Of a stretch of DNA of 64,000 bases, positions 22,901 through 33,199 are shown one piece after another. Position 1 is the first letter of the stretch. Each line of letters begins with the position of its first letter. Made by a program: the position numbers and the translations under genes. The DNA lies in assembly GCF_017591435.1 (NCBI RefSeq), contig NC_059277.1, forward strand, positions 2,297,501-2,361,500. The letters are read 5' to 3'. The notes below the pieces were generated by a model, which was given only the letters and a program-made list of their open reading frames with translations, had not been told where the DNA came from and searched no databases. This stretch comes from Portunus trituberculatus. Its lineage: Eukaryota; Arthropoda; Malacostraca; Decapoda; Portunidae.

Positions 22901-25900
22901 GACACTGATCTCATCAGTGGCTGCTACTAAATGGCTTGTGTGCAAAATGCACCCACTCACCATTTTTTTGTGACAGCCACTGATAACAAAAAAGTGGCTC
23001 ATGTGGGTGGATCATATGTTGACTAATTGGTTTTGTGGATAAAACTAGTGAAATTAATCTTGTCATATAATTTGGTTTTCATAATTAGTTATATTAATTT
23101 ACCTAATGTGTGTAATCTTTTTTCAGACTCTTTGGTGGAGGTCTCTCCGAAGAGTCTGATGTAATCTTTACACAAGTAAGTTTATGGGTAGATATTTGTT
23201 TGTTTAATTATGATGTTAATGATGTCATCTTTCTTCAGGAATTATACTAAGAACAATTAGACATACCATCATATTTTACTTGCATTATATACAAAATAAG
23301 GTTTTATTAGGTGGTATCTGAGATAGGAACAGGAAAGAAAAGATTCTAAAAATACTTGTAAGAAGTCACATAAGAAAAATTCGAAAATTAGAAATTGTCT
23401 TGATCATGTTTACTAATGGGGGCGTAGCGAATACGGTGGTGAGCGTGGGATTGGGCAGACGTCCACACATAGTTTCAAGTCCCACCATGTACCGCCTTGA
23501 TGCTTTGTCATTTGTCGAGTGGTTTAAAGTTACCTACATGTCACCATGATACCCAGGTTTTAGGTGGTTACACCAAAGATGCACTTGGGTGGTGATATGT
23601 GCCCTAATGTGGGTACCACTATAAATAAAATTGCCTGTGCCACTAATGGGTGGAAGTTGAACACCGCTTTCTACACATACTCTTCAAGTACACCTACAGG
23701 TGCTATAGGCCATAACATTAAAAAATAGATAAATAAATAAAAAATAATAATCCAACATTTATACTATGTTTTCAATTATGGAGACAAGCTTTATAAATCA
23801 ACATTATTTTTAAAATCCTACTTTTTTTTTTTTTTTTTTTTTTTCCCATGTCATGTTGCTCTTACTCTTAAGGATTGAGCATCATGATGTATTTTATCTG
23901 TTGTTAATATTAAACCTGTGATGTTCATCCTACAGAGTAGTATGGTCCAATATGCCTCTGTGTTCTATGGCACAGAGCTCTCCCTTGTAGGAGGGTGGGG
24001 TCAGGTGGAATGCTTTGGCCCCACTTGCTCTGAGAATGAGATTCTAAACTCCATCAGGAATGCCCGGTGAGTAAAACGCTTCTTGGGTGGTGGCCAGACA
24101 TCACTTTACTAATTATTCACAAAGAATGTAGATTACCTCCCAGCTAAGTTATTTTTAGCAGTAGTTCAAGCTCCTCAAATCCTTCATATTACTAGTATTA
24201 CTTATCATTTGTTTATCTATCAAAACTAAAAATCAAGAGCTTAATTGTTTTCTAAAGCATTACTAAGTTTTGATATATTTTAAGGGACAAGTTAGAAATA
24301 AACACGTGCTTATCTGCATTTGATCATAAACTTATTTTATAGAATTCCTCAAGCAGGAAAGTGCAGTAGTTTTTAGTTTTTCAAGGGAGCTGTGTCCTAA
24401 TTTTCCTAATGGCTATCATTATCCACCTCAGCTACTCTGGCAAAAACCTTACACGACAAGCATTTATCCTGGATGGACTTCAAGCTGCTCTCAATATGTT
24501 TGAAGCCATGAAGCAGCGCAGTCCAGCTGGAGAGAATGTACAGAGATGCTGCATCCTGGTGACTCAGAGCACACCTATGAGCAACCCCTGGTCCCCTACC
24601 AATCTGGAGAAGGTCATCCTGGATATCAAACGAGTCAGTTCGGTTTCCTAAGTTGTATCCAGCTATTTTTTTGGTCTTGAAATATTCAGGTTTATCTGTC
24701 TCCATTGATATGGAAAGTGGTCCCCAACTGTCTGTGTATTTTGTAAATATTACAGGTCCTTTTACCATTTATGATAGCATATGGAGTGACTGATATTTCC
24801 AGAATAAAATCCAGCTGTCAGTAGTGTCAGCCCACAAGCTGGTAGAGCTGTACTGTTTGTTTGATGCTGCTGGGGGAGACCACCAGTCCACCCTCAACAA
24901 GAACTATGCCAGCAAACCCCAACACCTGGTGCTCCTGCAGGGCTTCAGGTGAGGCATGCCAGGCAGGAATTATTTGAAAAACCAAATAAATCTTATGCCT
25001 TGTAAATTTTTACAAATGTTGAAGAAATAATCAGATGAGGCTATAAGTTACAAGTTAATTAGGATTGTGAATCATTGGTTTCATGTAGCTTTGATTTTTA
25101 GTCTGCAGGAGCGAGCACTGAGCCCATCCCTGATGCCGTACTGCCAAAATACACCCGTCCCCACACCCCCTGCACCCCCCACGCCCCACATAACCCAAAG
25201 TGTCAACGTGCCCACTCCGGCCGGTCCCGGAGTCACCACCCCCTCTCCAGGACCTGTTGTCACTGTGGGCTCTCCAGTTCCTTCCCAGCCACCTCATGTA
25301 TGTGTTGGCAAGGTATTTTGACTTTTTAATATCCACTCTCTGCTTACTGCACTCACCATCCTGTTCTCTTTTGTAACCATCAGGTACTGTCGAAAAGGGA
25401 TGACTGACTAGTCTTTCCACAAATATTATGTCTTGGTAATATTGGTCCATTCTGTGTCAAATATTGGATTTAACATTAAATACATATCAGGGAAGCTGCA
25501 AGAAGCCAGCAGGCCTACATGTAGCAGTTCCTGCATGAACTGTATCCACCTTTTTCCACCTATCATCTTCAGCCATAAATTTTTGTGATCTTTTTCAAAA
25601 CTCCCTAGTGACTCAGCACTATTGACCTGATCACTGAGTCCATTCCAATTTATCTATCCCTACAGATGGTGCGTCCAGGTGCAGTGAACCCCATGGTGGT
25701 GAACCCTCCACAGGCCTGTGGTCCTCAAGGTAGTAAGTTTGCTGGTTCAGTGTTATGTAAGCTCTTGTACTTATTTAATGAGAAATATAATAATCATATG
25801 AGTGAAATCTTGGTGCAGAATAGAAGTGTGAATTTATGTGACACATCCTCTGTCCCCAGTGCCTGTTGTGCGGCCCATCATGCCTCGGATGATCACTCCA

Positions 25901-28020
25901 CCAAGGCCACGTTGGCCTACAGGTAGTGTGTGTGTGTGTGTGTGTGTGTGTATCCAGTTGCAAGTAGCTTTATATTGATATGCTTTATTTTAAAAAGGTA
26001 ACACAGGGTTTTGGGTTTGATTGAAGCAGTATGACTTCTCAGGAATTGCATTAGTATTCTGATCAGCTGAGAGAAAATATATTAGACGAAACATATTTTT
26101 GTCCTGCAGACAACGTTACTGGTAGCACCAACACTCCACCAATGAATACTTGGATAGCCCCCAACCCACGCCCACAAGTCATATCCTCCATAATGTTGAA
26201 CCAGCAGCCACAGCCACCAGTTCCTACAGATGGCATGGGACCCAAACCTCAGCAGCAGCAGCCCACACCTATGCCAAGTGAGTCTCTTGAAGTGCATACA
26301 TACATACATACCAAAACAAAGATCTTCACGTTCACATTCATTCTCATCACTCTCTTAACCACTTGGCCATTGATGAAGAAGAAAAGAGTCCAGCCATTAC
26401 TTTAGACATCTTGGTATACACCTTAATGATAAGATGCACTTCTCTTACTGACACCTTTAAGAAAGCTATAATATACAACTTTTAACCAGTAAGAATTAGC
26501 AGGCACAAAATCTCCTTCTTTAGATCATGGTGGTTAGAGATGAAAATCCAGGCAAAATAAATTACCTTAAGTAGGTTATTCTGTTGATCATGGCAGTAGG
26601 ACAAGAAAGATTATTACTAATTAGCACAACTTATTCAATTGATCTAAGTGATAAAAAGAAAAGTAATTAGAAGTTATTTACCATCAGTGACAGTGACTTT
26701 TCCCTCTCACAGATGTTGATGGCAGTATGATCAACACCAGCATCCAAGGCCAAAATCCCCAGCAGCCCCAGATGTCGGTGGGCCCCACAGGTGTCAACCC
26801 CACCATGAACCCCCCAACCCAGCGCACCGTGGTGTGGCAAGGCACGTTGGAGTGGCAGGAGAAGAAGCCAGACAACAACAGTAGAGTGGTGCATCAGGTG
26901 ACCTGCAAGATGACCTCAATGGTGGTCGATGGAGAGCCTGAAGTGTGAGTTGGGAGTTTATTTACTTTAATTGTTTGTGGTTGTTATTCTTGTTACTTTT
27001 TTATTTTTATGGCAGTGGTTAAAGCAGGAAAAGAACAAAATCATAGACCTGCTGAGATGCCAGTCTCTGAAGAAAAGTTGCAAAAGATTATTTCAAATTG
27101 CTGGATTGGTGTCTTAGAACCCAGTTGTGGTGTAGTACTTTTAATGTTACTACTTGTTGTCATCTGCTTCATGTGCAGAGAAAGCAATGATGGTTCCTTT
27201 CCTCTTGTTTTATTGTATTTTTATTATTATGCCTCTCTTAGTTGCTTTCTTTCAGCCAGCAGTGGCTTACCGAACCCTTTTTACCAGTAACGGGGCATGC
27301 TAACATATGCATACAATTTATCGCATTCTTTTGTTTAACTCTCTCAAACCTGCTTGGGGACTGGCATCTAAGTGGGCCTTTTTGTTTAATCATATGTGTG
27401 CCTATTGGCCAGATTTCTCCTCCTGCATAAGAGAAAAAATACTCTACACCACATTCTCAGCCCCTTAACCAGGAAGGAGAAAAGAAAATACTCCTGTCTT
27501 TTTATAGGGACTAATCACACACTACTTGGCCAACCATACGAACTAACATCTTTCCTGTGGTGTGACCAACAGGAAGGCTGATCACTGGGCCACCACACTG
27601 ATAATGCAGATGATCCCCAAGCACATCCTGGGCTCCATTGGCAACACCTTCTTCAGGAACGTCAAGACAGTCATGTTCCTCCCTGACCAGAGTCACGCCC
27701 TTGAGATCCTCACAAATTTTCTCTTCCGTGGTATGGTGAGTATAGCACAATCGATTTCTTATGAATGTTATCGAGTTGTATTTATTTAGTTTTTTTGTTG
27801 TCACATTTATGTTTGTTTTTTGTTTTATTTATTATTTATTATTATTTTATTTTATTATTTTATTTTTTTACCATGTAGGCTTTTCATGGGAATTTATGGG
27901 ATATAGGCAATATTTTTTGGGGTACCTCCTATCTCAAAGACCACCTGCTAGGAAACCGTTGCCCTGAGTGAGGAAGCCCAACCTACACATGGAGCATGGA
28001 CAGGATATCAACCCTTCATT

Positions 28021-28051
<31 letters not shown>

Positions 28052-31000
28052 CCCTATGTGTATGTTGTGTGTGAAGAGATTGTTGTTGCAGGTTGCCTAT
28101 TATGTTAAACAAATTTTGTTTTCCCTTCAATCCTAAGAGTGGAATGATATGAGGAAAGTAAACACGAGATAAAATAGAATATATTTAGGCCATCACCTTC
28201 AGAGAATGTCCAGCCTTAGTTTTCCTACTTGCTCTTCAATGATATCTTGTAAACTTCCAGAATAACACAAATTAATACAATTTATTATCATCATTTCAAG
28301 TAAACTTCCAAATTAACACAAAAGAATATGACTTCCATGTTTACCAACATGTAGAGGAAACCAGTTTTTTAAACTAGGATGATTTTATGCTATCAAGCCA
28401 CTTCGGCACATTACAATGGTATTCCCTCCTCAGGCTGGATGTGTCCATGTGTCCCATCCATCACCACACCCATCAGCACACCAGCAAAGTGATGTCAAGG
28501 TGATCATCCTCCTTTACTCCAGTGAGAAGAAAGCATATGTTGGCTTTGTCCCCATCGACCAGTTATCCTTTGTCAACAAGATCAAGAGCGTCATTCAAAA
28601 TGCCCGCAAGTCCCAGGTATGACAAGCCACGAATGAGGAGGATAGTGGAAAAATGTATTACTGAAATGGTATCTAGTTGTAACTCTCTTTGGTTGTATTT
28701 CTTTTTTGTTATTATTTTTGATTAATTAGTTAATTAATTTTTTTATGTTGTGGCCTATAGTGCATGTAGGTTTACTTGAAGAGTATGGGAAGTGATATTC
28801 AGCTTCCACCCATTAATGGTGCAGGCAGTTTTATTTATAGTGGTACCCATATCACCACCCAAGTGCATCTTTGGTGTAACCACCTCCTGGTACCTGGGTA
28901 TCATGGTGACATGGAGGTAACTTTAAACCACTTGACAAATGGCAAAGTTTTTAAGGTGGTATGTGGCGGGATTCGAACCTACACATGGACGTCTGCCTGA
29001 TCCCACACTTACCACCTTATCCACTACAACACCATCTCCCTAATTAGGCAAGGAGACAATTTCATAAAATTTATACAGTTATCTATTATATTGTTGTTTA
29101 TTTTTTTCAGCAGTTTCCATTAGAGGATTGCCATAACAGTCATATGCCTCTATCTTAATGATTACCTGCATTTCTTGATTGGGTGTGTCTGTAAAGTTTC
29201 TCATTGGTCTTTCTCATTTCCTCATATGTATTTTTTTTCTTTGGGTGTATCTTTAAGCTTTTTCTCTTTGATCATCCTTGCTTCTTCCAACCTAGTGAGT
29301 TTATCTCCAGTATCCTCCTTGCATACTTGCTCAAACCACTTCCATATTACCTCTCTAACTTGTACCTAAACTGACATACACACTCACTAATCTCATGTAG
29401 CAAAAAGATTTTTGTTTGTAATGAAGCAGAATGGAGAATCTTTACTCTTGTGCGTTGATGTTTATGCCTAATTACCATGCATTGGTTCTCTTCCCCAGAC
29501 TACAACCATGATGGCACCTGGCACTGGTCCTAGCACATCTCACATGGGCGTACCAGGAAATGCAGGGCTCCAGCAGTTACCGTCTACTGCTGGTATGTCT
29601 AACTTTTCACTCATTGGTGTTTGATTTTTCTGTTTTCTAAAGTTGCCTGTATTTTAAGAGTGTAAATAATCAACATTTCATTTCCCTCTCCCTTTCTCTC
29701 CATCTTAGTGAAGCTTATCTTCTTTTTCCTTCTTTATTACATTCAGAATTTGCTGTTTGTCCTGCATCATGCTCCATTGAAAGATTTAGCTTTAGCAGGG
29801 AGAAATTAATTCACCATAGCCTTGTGCAATCCATGTAGGATATTGGATTTAACATTGATTGAGGGCATTAATTTTTAGAGAAATATATTTATAGAATCTC
29901 TAAGGATATGTTTGAATCTTCTCCATAGTTTTAGTTATTTGATAGTAACCATGCATGTTACTACAAGGTTTAAATGCATTAGAATTCATATTTTTAACAC
30001 GATGTCTTTGCCTACGTGAAAAATTAGATGTTATAATTTTTTTTTACATTCTTTTTAACAATTGAAATCTGCTGAAAAATATGCTGATGACGATTGAAAG
30101 TTCATGTGTGTGTGCGTGTGTGAGGGCTGGAAGAGGGGCAGGGTTGAGTGACACTCTTGGCCTCTCTCTCCAGCAGGTACAGGGATGAATGTAATCCCCA
30201 CCCAGAGCATGATCATCCACAACAATCCTCAGCTGACTCAGGCCCTCAGTCAGCCCCTCAATCCAGGTCAGTCAATTTATTTCCTCTGCCTGAATGTGAA
30301 CAGCTCTTTATAACCAGGGGAATGTGTTCCAAGGGATGTATTGTGCATAGTGTTAAGTGTTATAGGTTGTGAATTCATCTTTCAGGTGGCACCAATTTAT
30401 TGGGAACAAACCAGATGTCCATAGCAGGAAGTGGTGTGACTCAGGGCCCTGGAGTCAATGTGCAGATGGCTCCTGGCCAGTCAGTACTGGCCAGCCAACT
30501 TACCACACGACCAACTCTTAATTTACAACAACCACAGCAGCAACAACAACAACAACAACAGCAGCAGCAGCAGCAACAGCAACAGCAGCAGCAGCAACAG
30601 CAAACAGAGATGTTGCAAATGAGACAAAATCCAGTATGCCACAAAGTTTTGTTGTTTTATCATTTAAAATTCTGTGGATTGTCTTTACAGTTTTCAAGCC
30701 AGTTATTAATATTTTACAACAATATTATTGTATTGTTCTTTTGTGTTGCATAGACATGAAAATTATACTTCTCAATTTTGCTCATTTATAATTTGAAATG
30801 ATAGATTTTAGATTTGTAACTAGTTGTCCATTTTACATCGAGAACAGCAGCAGCAACCACAGCAACAGCAGCATCATACACTACGGCAACAAGTGCACCA
30901 ACAGAGGCCCAGCTTGACCATGAGTCTGGGCCAGCAGGGTCCAGGAGGCACAGCTGCCCTGGGTCAGCCACGTATGATGCAACCCATGCAGGGCACTGGC

Positions 31001-31518
31001 CTCAAGCAACTTCTGCAGCAGCAGGTGAGTACTGGTTGAAAATTATTGCTGCATATTTGTGTATAACAATATACTTAGTTATTGTTTGAATGGATTGCTT
31101 AACACGCTTTGTGTAATGAATGTTTTTTGGACTCGGTAGCAGAACCGTGCAAACATTCATGAAGAAACTGCATTACAGACATTTTACTCATGAGGTTTTG
31201 ACATGTTGATTAGTAGTATTACTGCTTGGAAAAAAGTGTGGCTATATGGACATTACTTTCATCCTGCAGCAGCAACATGTGAGGCTCCAGCACCAACAGC
31301 AGCAAGTACAGCAGCAGCAGCAACAGCAACAGCACATTATTATGATGCAGCAACAAGGAATGCGGCCACAAATGACAGGCCAAGGTCAGCAAGTGATGGG
31401 GCAGGCCATTGGGCAGCAGACACTAGCACAGCAGGCCTTGGGTCAGCAGAATATCAACCAGCAGGGCATGGGACAGACACTTCAAGATGGCCCAGACTAT
31501 ATTGGGGACTTGTTGTAA
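19904..31518 (+). CDS. MED25: Mediator complex subunit 25 (complete, 17 coding exons)
   Basis: Exons: 19904-20007, 23127-23175, 23936-24066, 24432-24633, 24803-24948, 25102-25297, 25666-25729, 25860-25922, 26110-26277, 26713-26944, 27573-27735, 28434-28616, 29499-29592, 30177-30266, 30386-30633, 30848-31024 and 31270-31518. All joins keep frame, giving 852 residues (human about 747). The N-terminal VWA domain (about residues 1-215; DIVFVVEKSVSM, QYASVVFYG, LVLLQGF) anchors MED25 to Mediator. A Pro/Gln-rich linker follows. Residues about 413-567 are the activator-interacting ACID/PTOV domain (VVWQGTLEWQEK, LIMQMIPKHIL, VIILLYSSEKKAYVGF). Next come a Gln run near 678-702, an LKQLL nuclear-receptor box and the acidic end YIGDLL. 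The product is a nuclear coactivator subunit linking activators to RNA polymerase II. The start codon follows CCACC and opens the VWA directly. Confidence 0.96.
20875..21075 (+). repeat. Diverged tandem duplication of about 115 bp
   Basis: The segment GTTGGAGAGCATCACATTAA ... ACAGTTAAAACACACT ... ATGAAATTAG recurs about 120 bases on as GTTGGAGAGCTTTACATTAA ... ACAGTTAAAAATATAT ... GTGAAATTTA. Confidence 0.6.
21918..22040 (+). pseudogene. MADF (Adf-1-like) domain remnant
   Basis: About 40 codons match the MADF pattern LIxxVxxRPxLYDxxxxxYxDxxxRxxxWxxV and then hit TAG at 22038-22040. MADF is a Myb/SANT-like DNA-binding fold. Here it lies inside the transposon's inverted ends and lacks the rest of the protein. 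A domesticated exon is possible but no flanking splice signals of a longer gene are seen. Confidence 0.6.
22208..22530 (-). mobile_element. LINE 3' end with reverse-transcriptase C-terminus
   Basis: The minus strand 22530-22273 encodes 85 residues. It includes RLHSKKLRKGRCLRDVKKYSF, PQRCVETWNSLSEEVV and VPSFKEKLDK, the standard C-terminal end of CR1/jockey-type reverse transcriptases, and then a stop. A short 3' UTR (GGGCCTGTAAAACTACAACT) ends in ACACACAC at 22222-22235. The copy is 5'-truncated and abutted on its other side by (GT)n at 22541-22558. Confidence 0.85.
22559..22852 (-). mobile_element. tRNA-derived SINE, same family as 18923-19207
   Basis: Nearly collinear with the copy at 18923-19207, including TTGATCTGCTGCAGTCTCTGA on the + strand, GGGACAACAAGGTCACAACT and the CCGGGGAATCGAACCCCGG T-arm palindrome. 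The tRNA head is more decayed (GCACCCTAACC, CTACTG end). It is flanked by (GT)n at 22541-22558 and 22852-22870 and is nested in the MADF transposon. Confidence 0.85.
23415..23730 (+). mobile_element. Second type of tRNA-related SINE, + copy
   Basis: The head GTAGCGAATACGGTGGTGAG ... AGTTTCAAGTCCCACC resembles A and B boxes. The body has CACTTGGGTGGTGATATG, GGGTACCACTATAAATAAAA and TTCAAGTACACCTACAGG, then an A-rich tail with repeated AAATA. A collinear copy in the opposite direction is at 28745-29045. Confidence 0.7.
25483..25663 (-). mobile_element. LINE 3'-end fragment abutting a MED25 splice acceptor
   Basis: The minus strand reads NWNGLSDQV then NSAESLGSFE, a decayed form of the C-terminal LINE tail, followed by its GCTACATGTAGGCCTGCTGG UTR. 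Its upstream-most part reaches the polypyrimidine/AG of the MED25 exon starting at 25666. Confidence 0.7.
27335..27435 (+). repeat. GGGGACTGGCAT dispersed repeat
   Basis: GGGGACTGGCATCTAAGTGG, then a T-rich stretch, then CTATTGGCCAGATTTCTCC. Matches 62437-62520 closely and 13150-13235 in part. A short piece (GGGACTGGCATTT) is also at 35418-35430. No coding content is seen. Confidence 0.6.
27875..28010 (+). repeat. Dispersed repeat, uninterrupted copy
   Basis: GTAGGCTTTTCATGGGAATT, then GGGGTACCTCCTATCTCAAAG and GAAACCGTTGCCC through CATGGACAGG. It serves as the empty-site reference for the MITE at 17397-17827. A poly-T run follows at 28023-28051. Confidence 0.75.
28745..29045 (-). mobile_element. 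Second type of tRNA-related SINE, - copy
   Basis: On the minus strand the head reads GTAGTGGATAAGGTGGTAAG, then CAGACGTCCATGTG and a good B box GGTTCGAATCC. The body is collinear with the + copy at 23415-23730 (GTGGTTACACCAAAGATGCAC, GGGTGGTGATATGGGTACC). It lies in a MED25 intron. Confidence 0.75.
30535..30605 (+). repeat. CAG/CAA repeat encoding a MED25 glutamine run
   Basis: About 24 codons of mixed CAA and CAG lie inside the exon 30386-30633. CAA interruptions make it more stable than a pure CAG run. Gln-rich segments are usual in the C-terminal half of arthropod Mediator subunits. Confidence 0.9.
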
Positions 31519-31934
31519 AAAAAGGTGAAAACAAATGTGCATATTTATTTTTTTACAAGTTGTGTATTCCAGTAGGAGGTACAGTATTCTTAAATTGTGC
31601 AATATATCCTCTGGCCCATGATACATGATCCCTTTCATCTGTTCATCATGTATCCCTGCCAGCGAAGGAGTGTGTGACATTCCTTATATCATTGCAGCAT
31701 ACCACACCACACCACCCATGCTACAGCATGTCATGTTTGCATTCCAGTATTGTGGTAGACTTGGAAGGCAGAGATGTGATGGTACAATATTTCCAATATT
31801 AGTGATTTACATTGAGTTTTCCTCTGTGTTGCTTATACACTAGAACACAGTTATCGTTGTTTGGATACACTTGCTGTCACTGATAAATGTACACCTGTGC
31901 ACATGTGGCAATGATATTTAACCAGATAGATCCA

Positions 31935-31940
31935 AATAAA
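31935..31940 (+). terminator. Probable MED25 poly(A) signal
   Basis: The first AATAAA after the MED25 stop codon, 417 bases downstream, followed by T-rich DNA. Confidence 0.6.
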
Positions 31941-32518
31941 TTTATGTTGCCACTTCCATCATTCTGAATTTCATATTAATTAAATGAGATTGATTTACAT
32001 TAATTTTAATATTGTACTTTTTTTTGTTTGTTAATCTTAACTGTGTTATTAATTTGTAAATATTTTAATGCTTTATGTATTTATTCTATCTCTCTCTTAC
32101 CTGTTATAGAATGCTTCCCCCATTGGGACGGTTGAAACATGTCTCTATATATATTATCTCTCCGTGCACATTCTAATCCTGTCAGGCTTGTTGTGTACAT
32201 TTAACTTTCTCATATACTCCAGAACTAAATCTTCTTTCACTATGTGTCATTATTTCTACTTACAACAACTATCATGTTCATTTATATGCTCTTAGTCATC
32301 TTACCATCATTTTCTAATGCAGGCAAATCACCTTAGGATGCTGTAGCTGTCCACCATATTTCATTCTTTCATCTTCACTTGACACATCATTGTTTTGTAC
32401 ACTTCAGCTCCACTGTACAGTGCCCTGCTGAATGATATTTCACTCATATGATTGCCTTGGCTGGCTGTTTACTGAACGAATTGTTGACAGACATCCTGTG
32501 TTGCCACCCCAGTCCTTT

Positions 32519-32520
<2 letters not shown>

Positions 32521-32564
<44 letters not shown>
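32521..32564. repeat. (CA)n microsatellite at a SINE 5' edge
   Basis: A pure run whose right end directly joins the tRNA-like head of the SINE at 32565. Confidence 0.95.
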
Positions 32565-32566
<2 letters not shown>

Positions 32567-32820
32567 CATAGTGTAGTGGTTAGCACGCTCGACTCACAAT
32601 CGAGAGGCCCGGGTTCGAGTACTGGAAAGCGGCGAGGCAAATGGACAAGCCTCTTAATGTGTGGCCTCTGTACAGGATGTAACTCGAGGGGTTGTGGCCT
32701 CGTTTTCCCGGTGTGTGTTTGTGATATGGTCTCAGTCCTACCCGAAGATCGGTCTATGAGCTCTGGGCTCGCTTCGTAATGGGGAAGACTGGCTGGATGA
32801 CCAGCAGGCGACCGAGGTGA

Positions 32821-32823
<3 letters not shown>
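32565..32823 (+). mobile_element. tRNA-Val-derived SINE, copy 1
   Basis: The head TAGTGTAGTGGTTAGCACG (A box), the anticodon arm CTCGA-CTCACAA-TCGAG (anticodon CAC, Val) and GGGTTCGAG (B box) are followed by GGCGAGGCAAATGG, AAGCCTCTTAATGTGTGGCC, GGATGTAACTCGAGGGGTTG, GGTCTCAGTCCTACC, GAAGATCGGTCTATGAG and GACCGAGGTGAATTACAC. The tail is (AC)n at 32824-32888. The TTCACCTAGCAG block is deleted relative to copy 3. Confidence 0.9.
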
Positions 32824-32888
<65 letters not shown>

Positions 32889-32891
<3 letters not shown>

Positions 32892-33175
32892 CATGTAGTG
32901 TAGTGGTTAGCACACTCAGCTCACAACCAAGAAGGCCTGGGTTCAAATCTTGGGCGCAGCGAGGCAAATGGGCAAACCTCTTAATGTGTGTAGCCCCTGT
33001 TCACCTAGCTGTAGATAGGTACGGAATGTAACTCGAGAGGTTGTGGCTTCACTTTCCCAGTGTGTGGAGTGTGCTGTGGTCTCTGTCCTACCCAAAGATT
33101 GGTCTGTGAGCTTCTTTCCTTTGTAATGTGGAAAGGTTGGCTGGGTGACCAGCAGGCGACCGTGAATGCACACGC
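32889..33175 (+). mobile_element. tRNA-Val-derived SINE, copy 2 (older)
   Basis: Starts directly after the (AC)n tail of copy 1, head to tail. The head is mutated (CTCAG-CTCACAA-CCAAG, GGGTTCAAATC). The body keeps TGTTCACCTAGCTG, GGATGTAACTCGAG-like, GGTCTCTGTCCTACC and GACCAGCAGGCGACC, then CACACGCACACAC. Confidence 0.85.
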
Positions 33176-33199
33176 ACACACTGTTCATCAACACAAGTT

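Larger units (their letters stand above)
21606..23011 (+). mobile_element. Decayed DNA transposon with a MADF-domain remnant
   Basis: The ends are imperfect inverted repeats. On the left, GCAAGCCACTTTTTTT ... GCCGCCACAAAAAAATGG ends at 21658. On the right, the inverse (CCATTTTTTTGTGACAGCCAC ... AAAAAAGTGGCTCATG) starts near 22960. Related GGCCACTTTTTTGTGGC motifs sit inside the left end. At 21918-22040 the + strand encodes ELFDCEALIAQVEK, RPGLYD, KEYSD and LWTEV, the hallmark spacing of an Adf-1-type MADF domain. Such domains are common in proteins carried by PIF/Harbinger elements. The frame stops right after the helix, so the gene is broken. No transposase was found. The superfamily assignment is inference. 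Confidence 0.6.
20008..23126. other. MED25 intron 1 contents
   Basis: 3.1 kb. It holds a diverged tandem duplication at 20875-21075 and, from 21606 to 23011, a decayed DNA transposon with a LINE end and a SINE nested within it. No other coding signal is seen. Confidence 0.6.
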
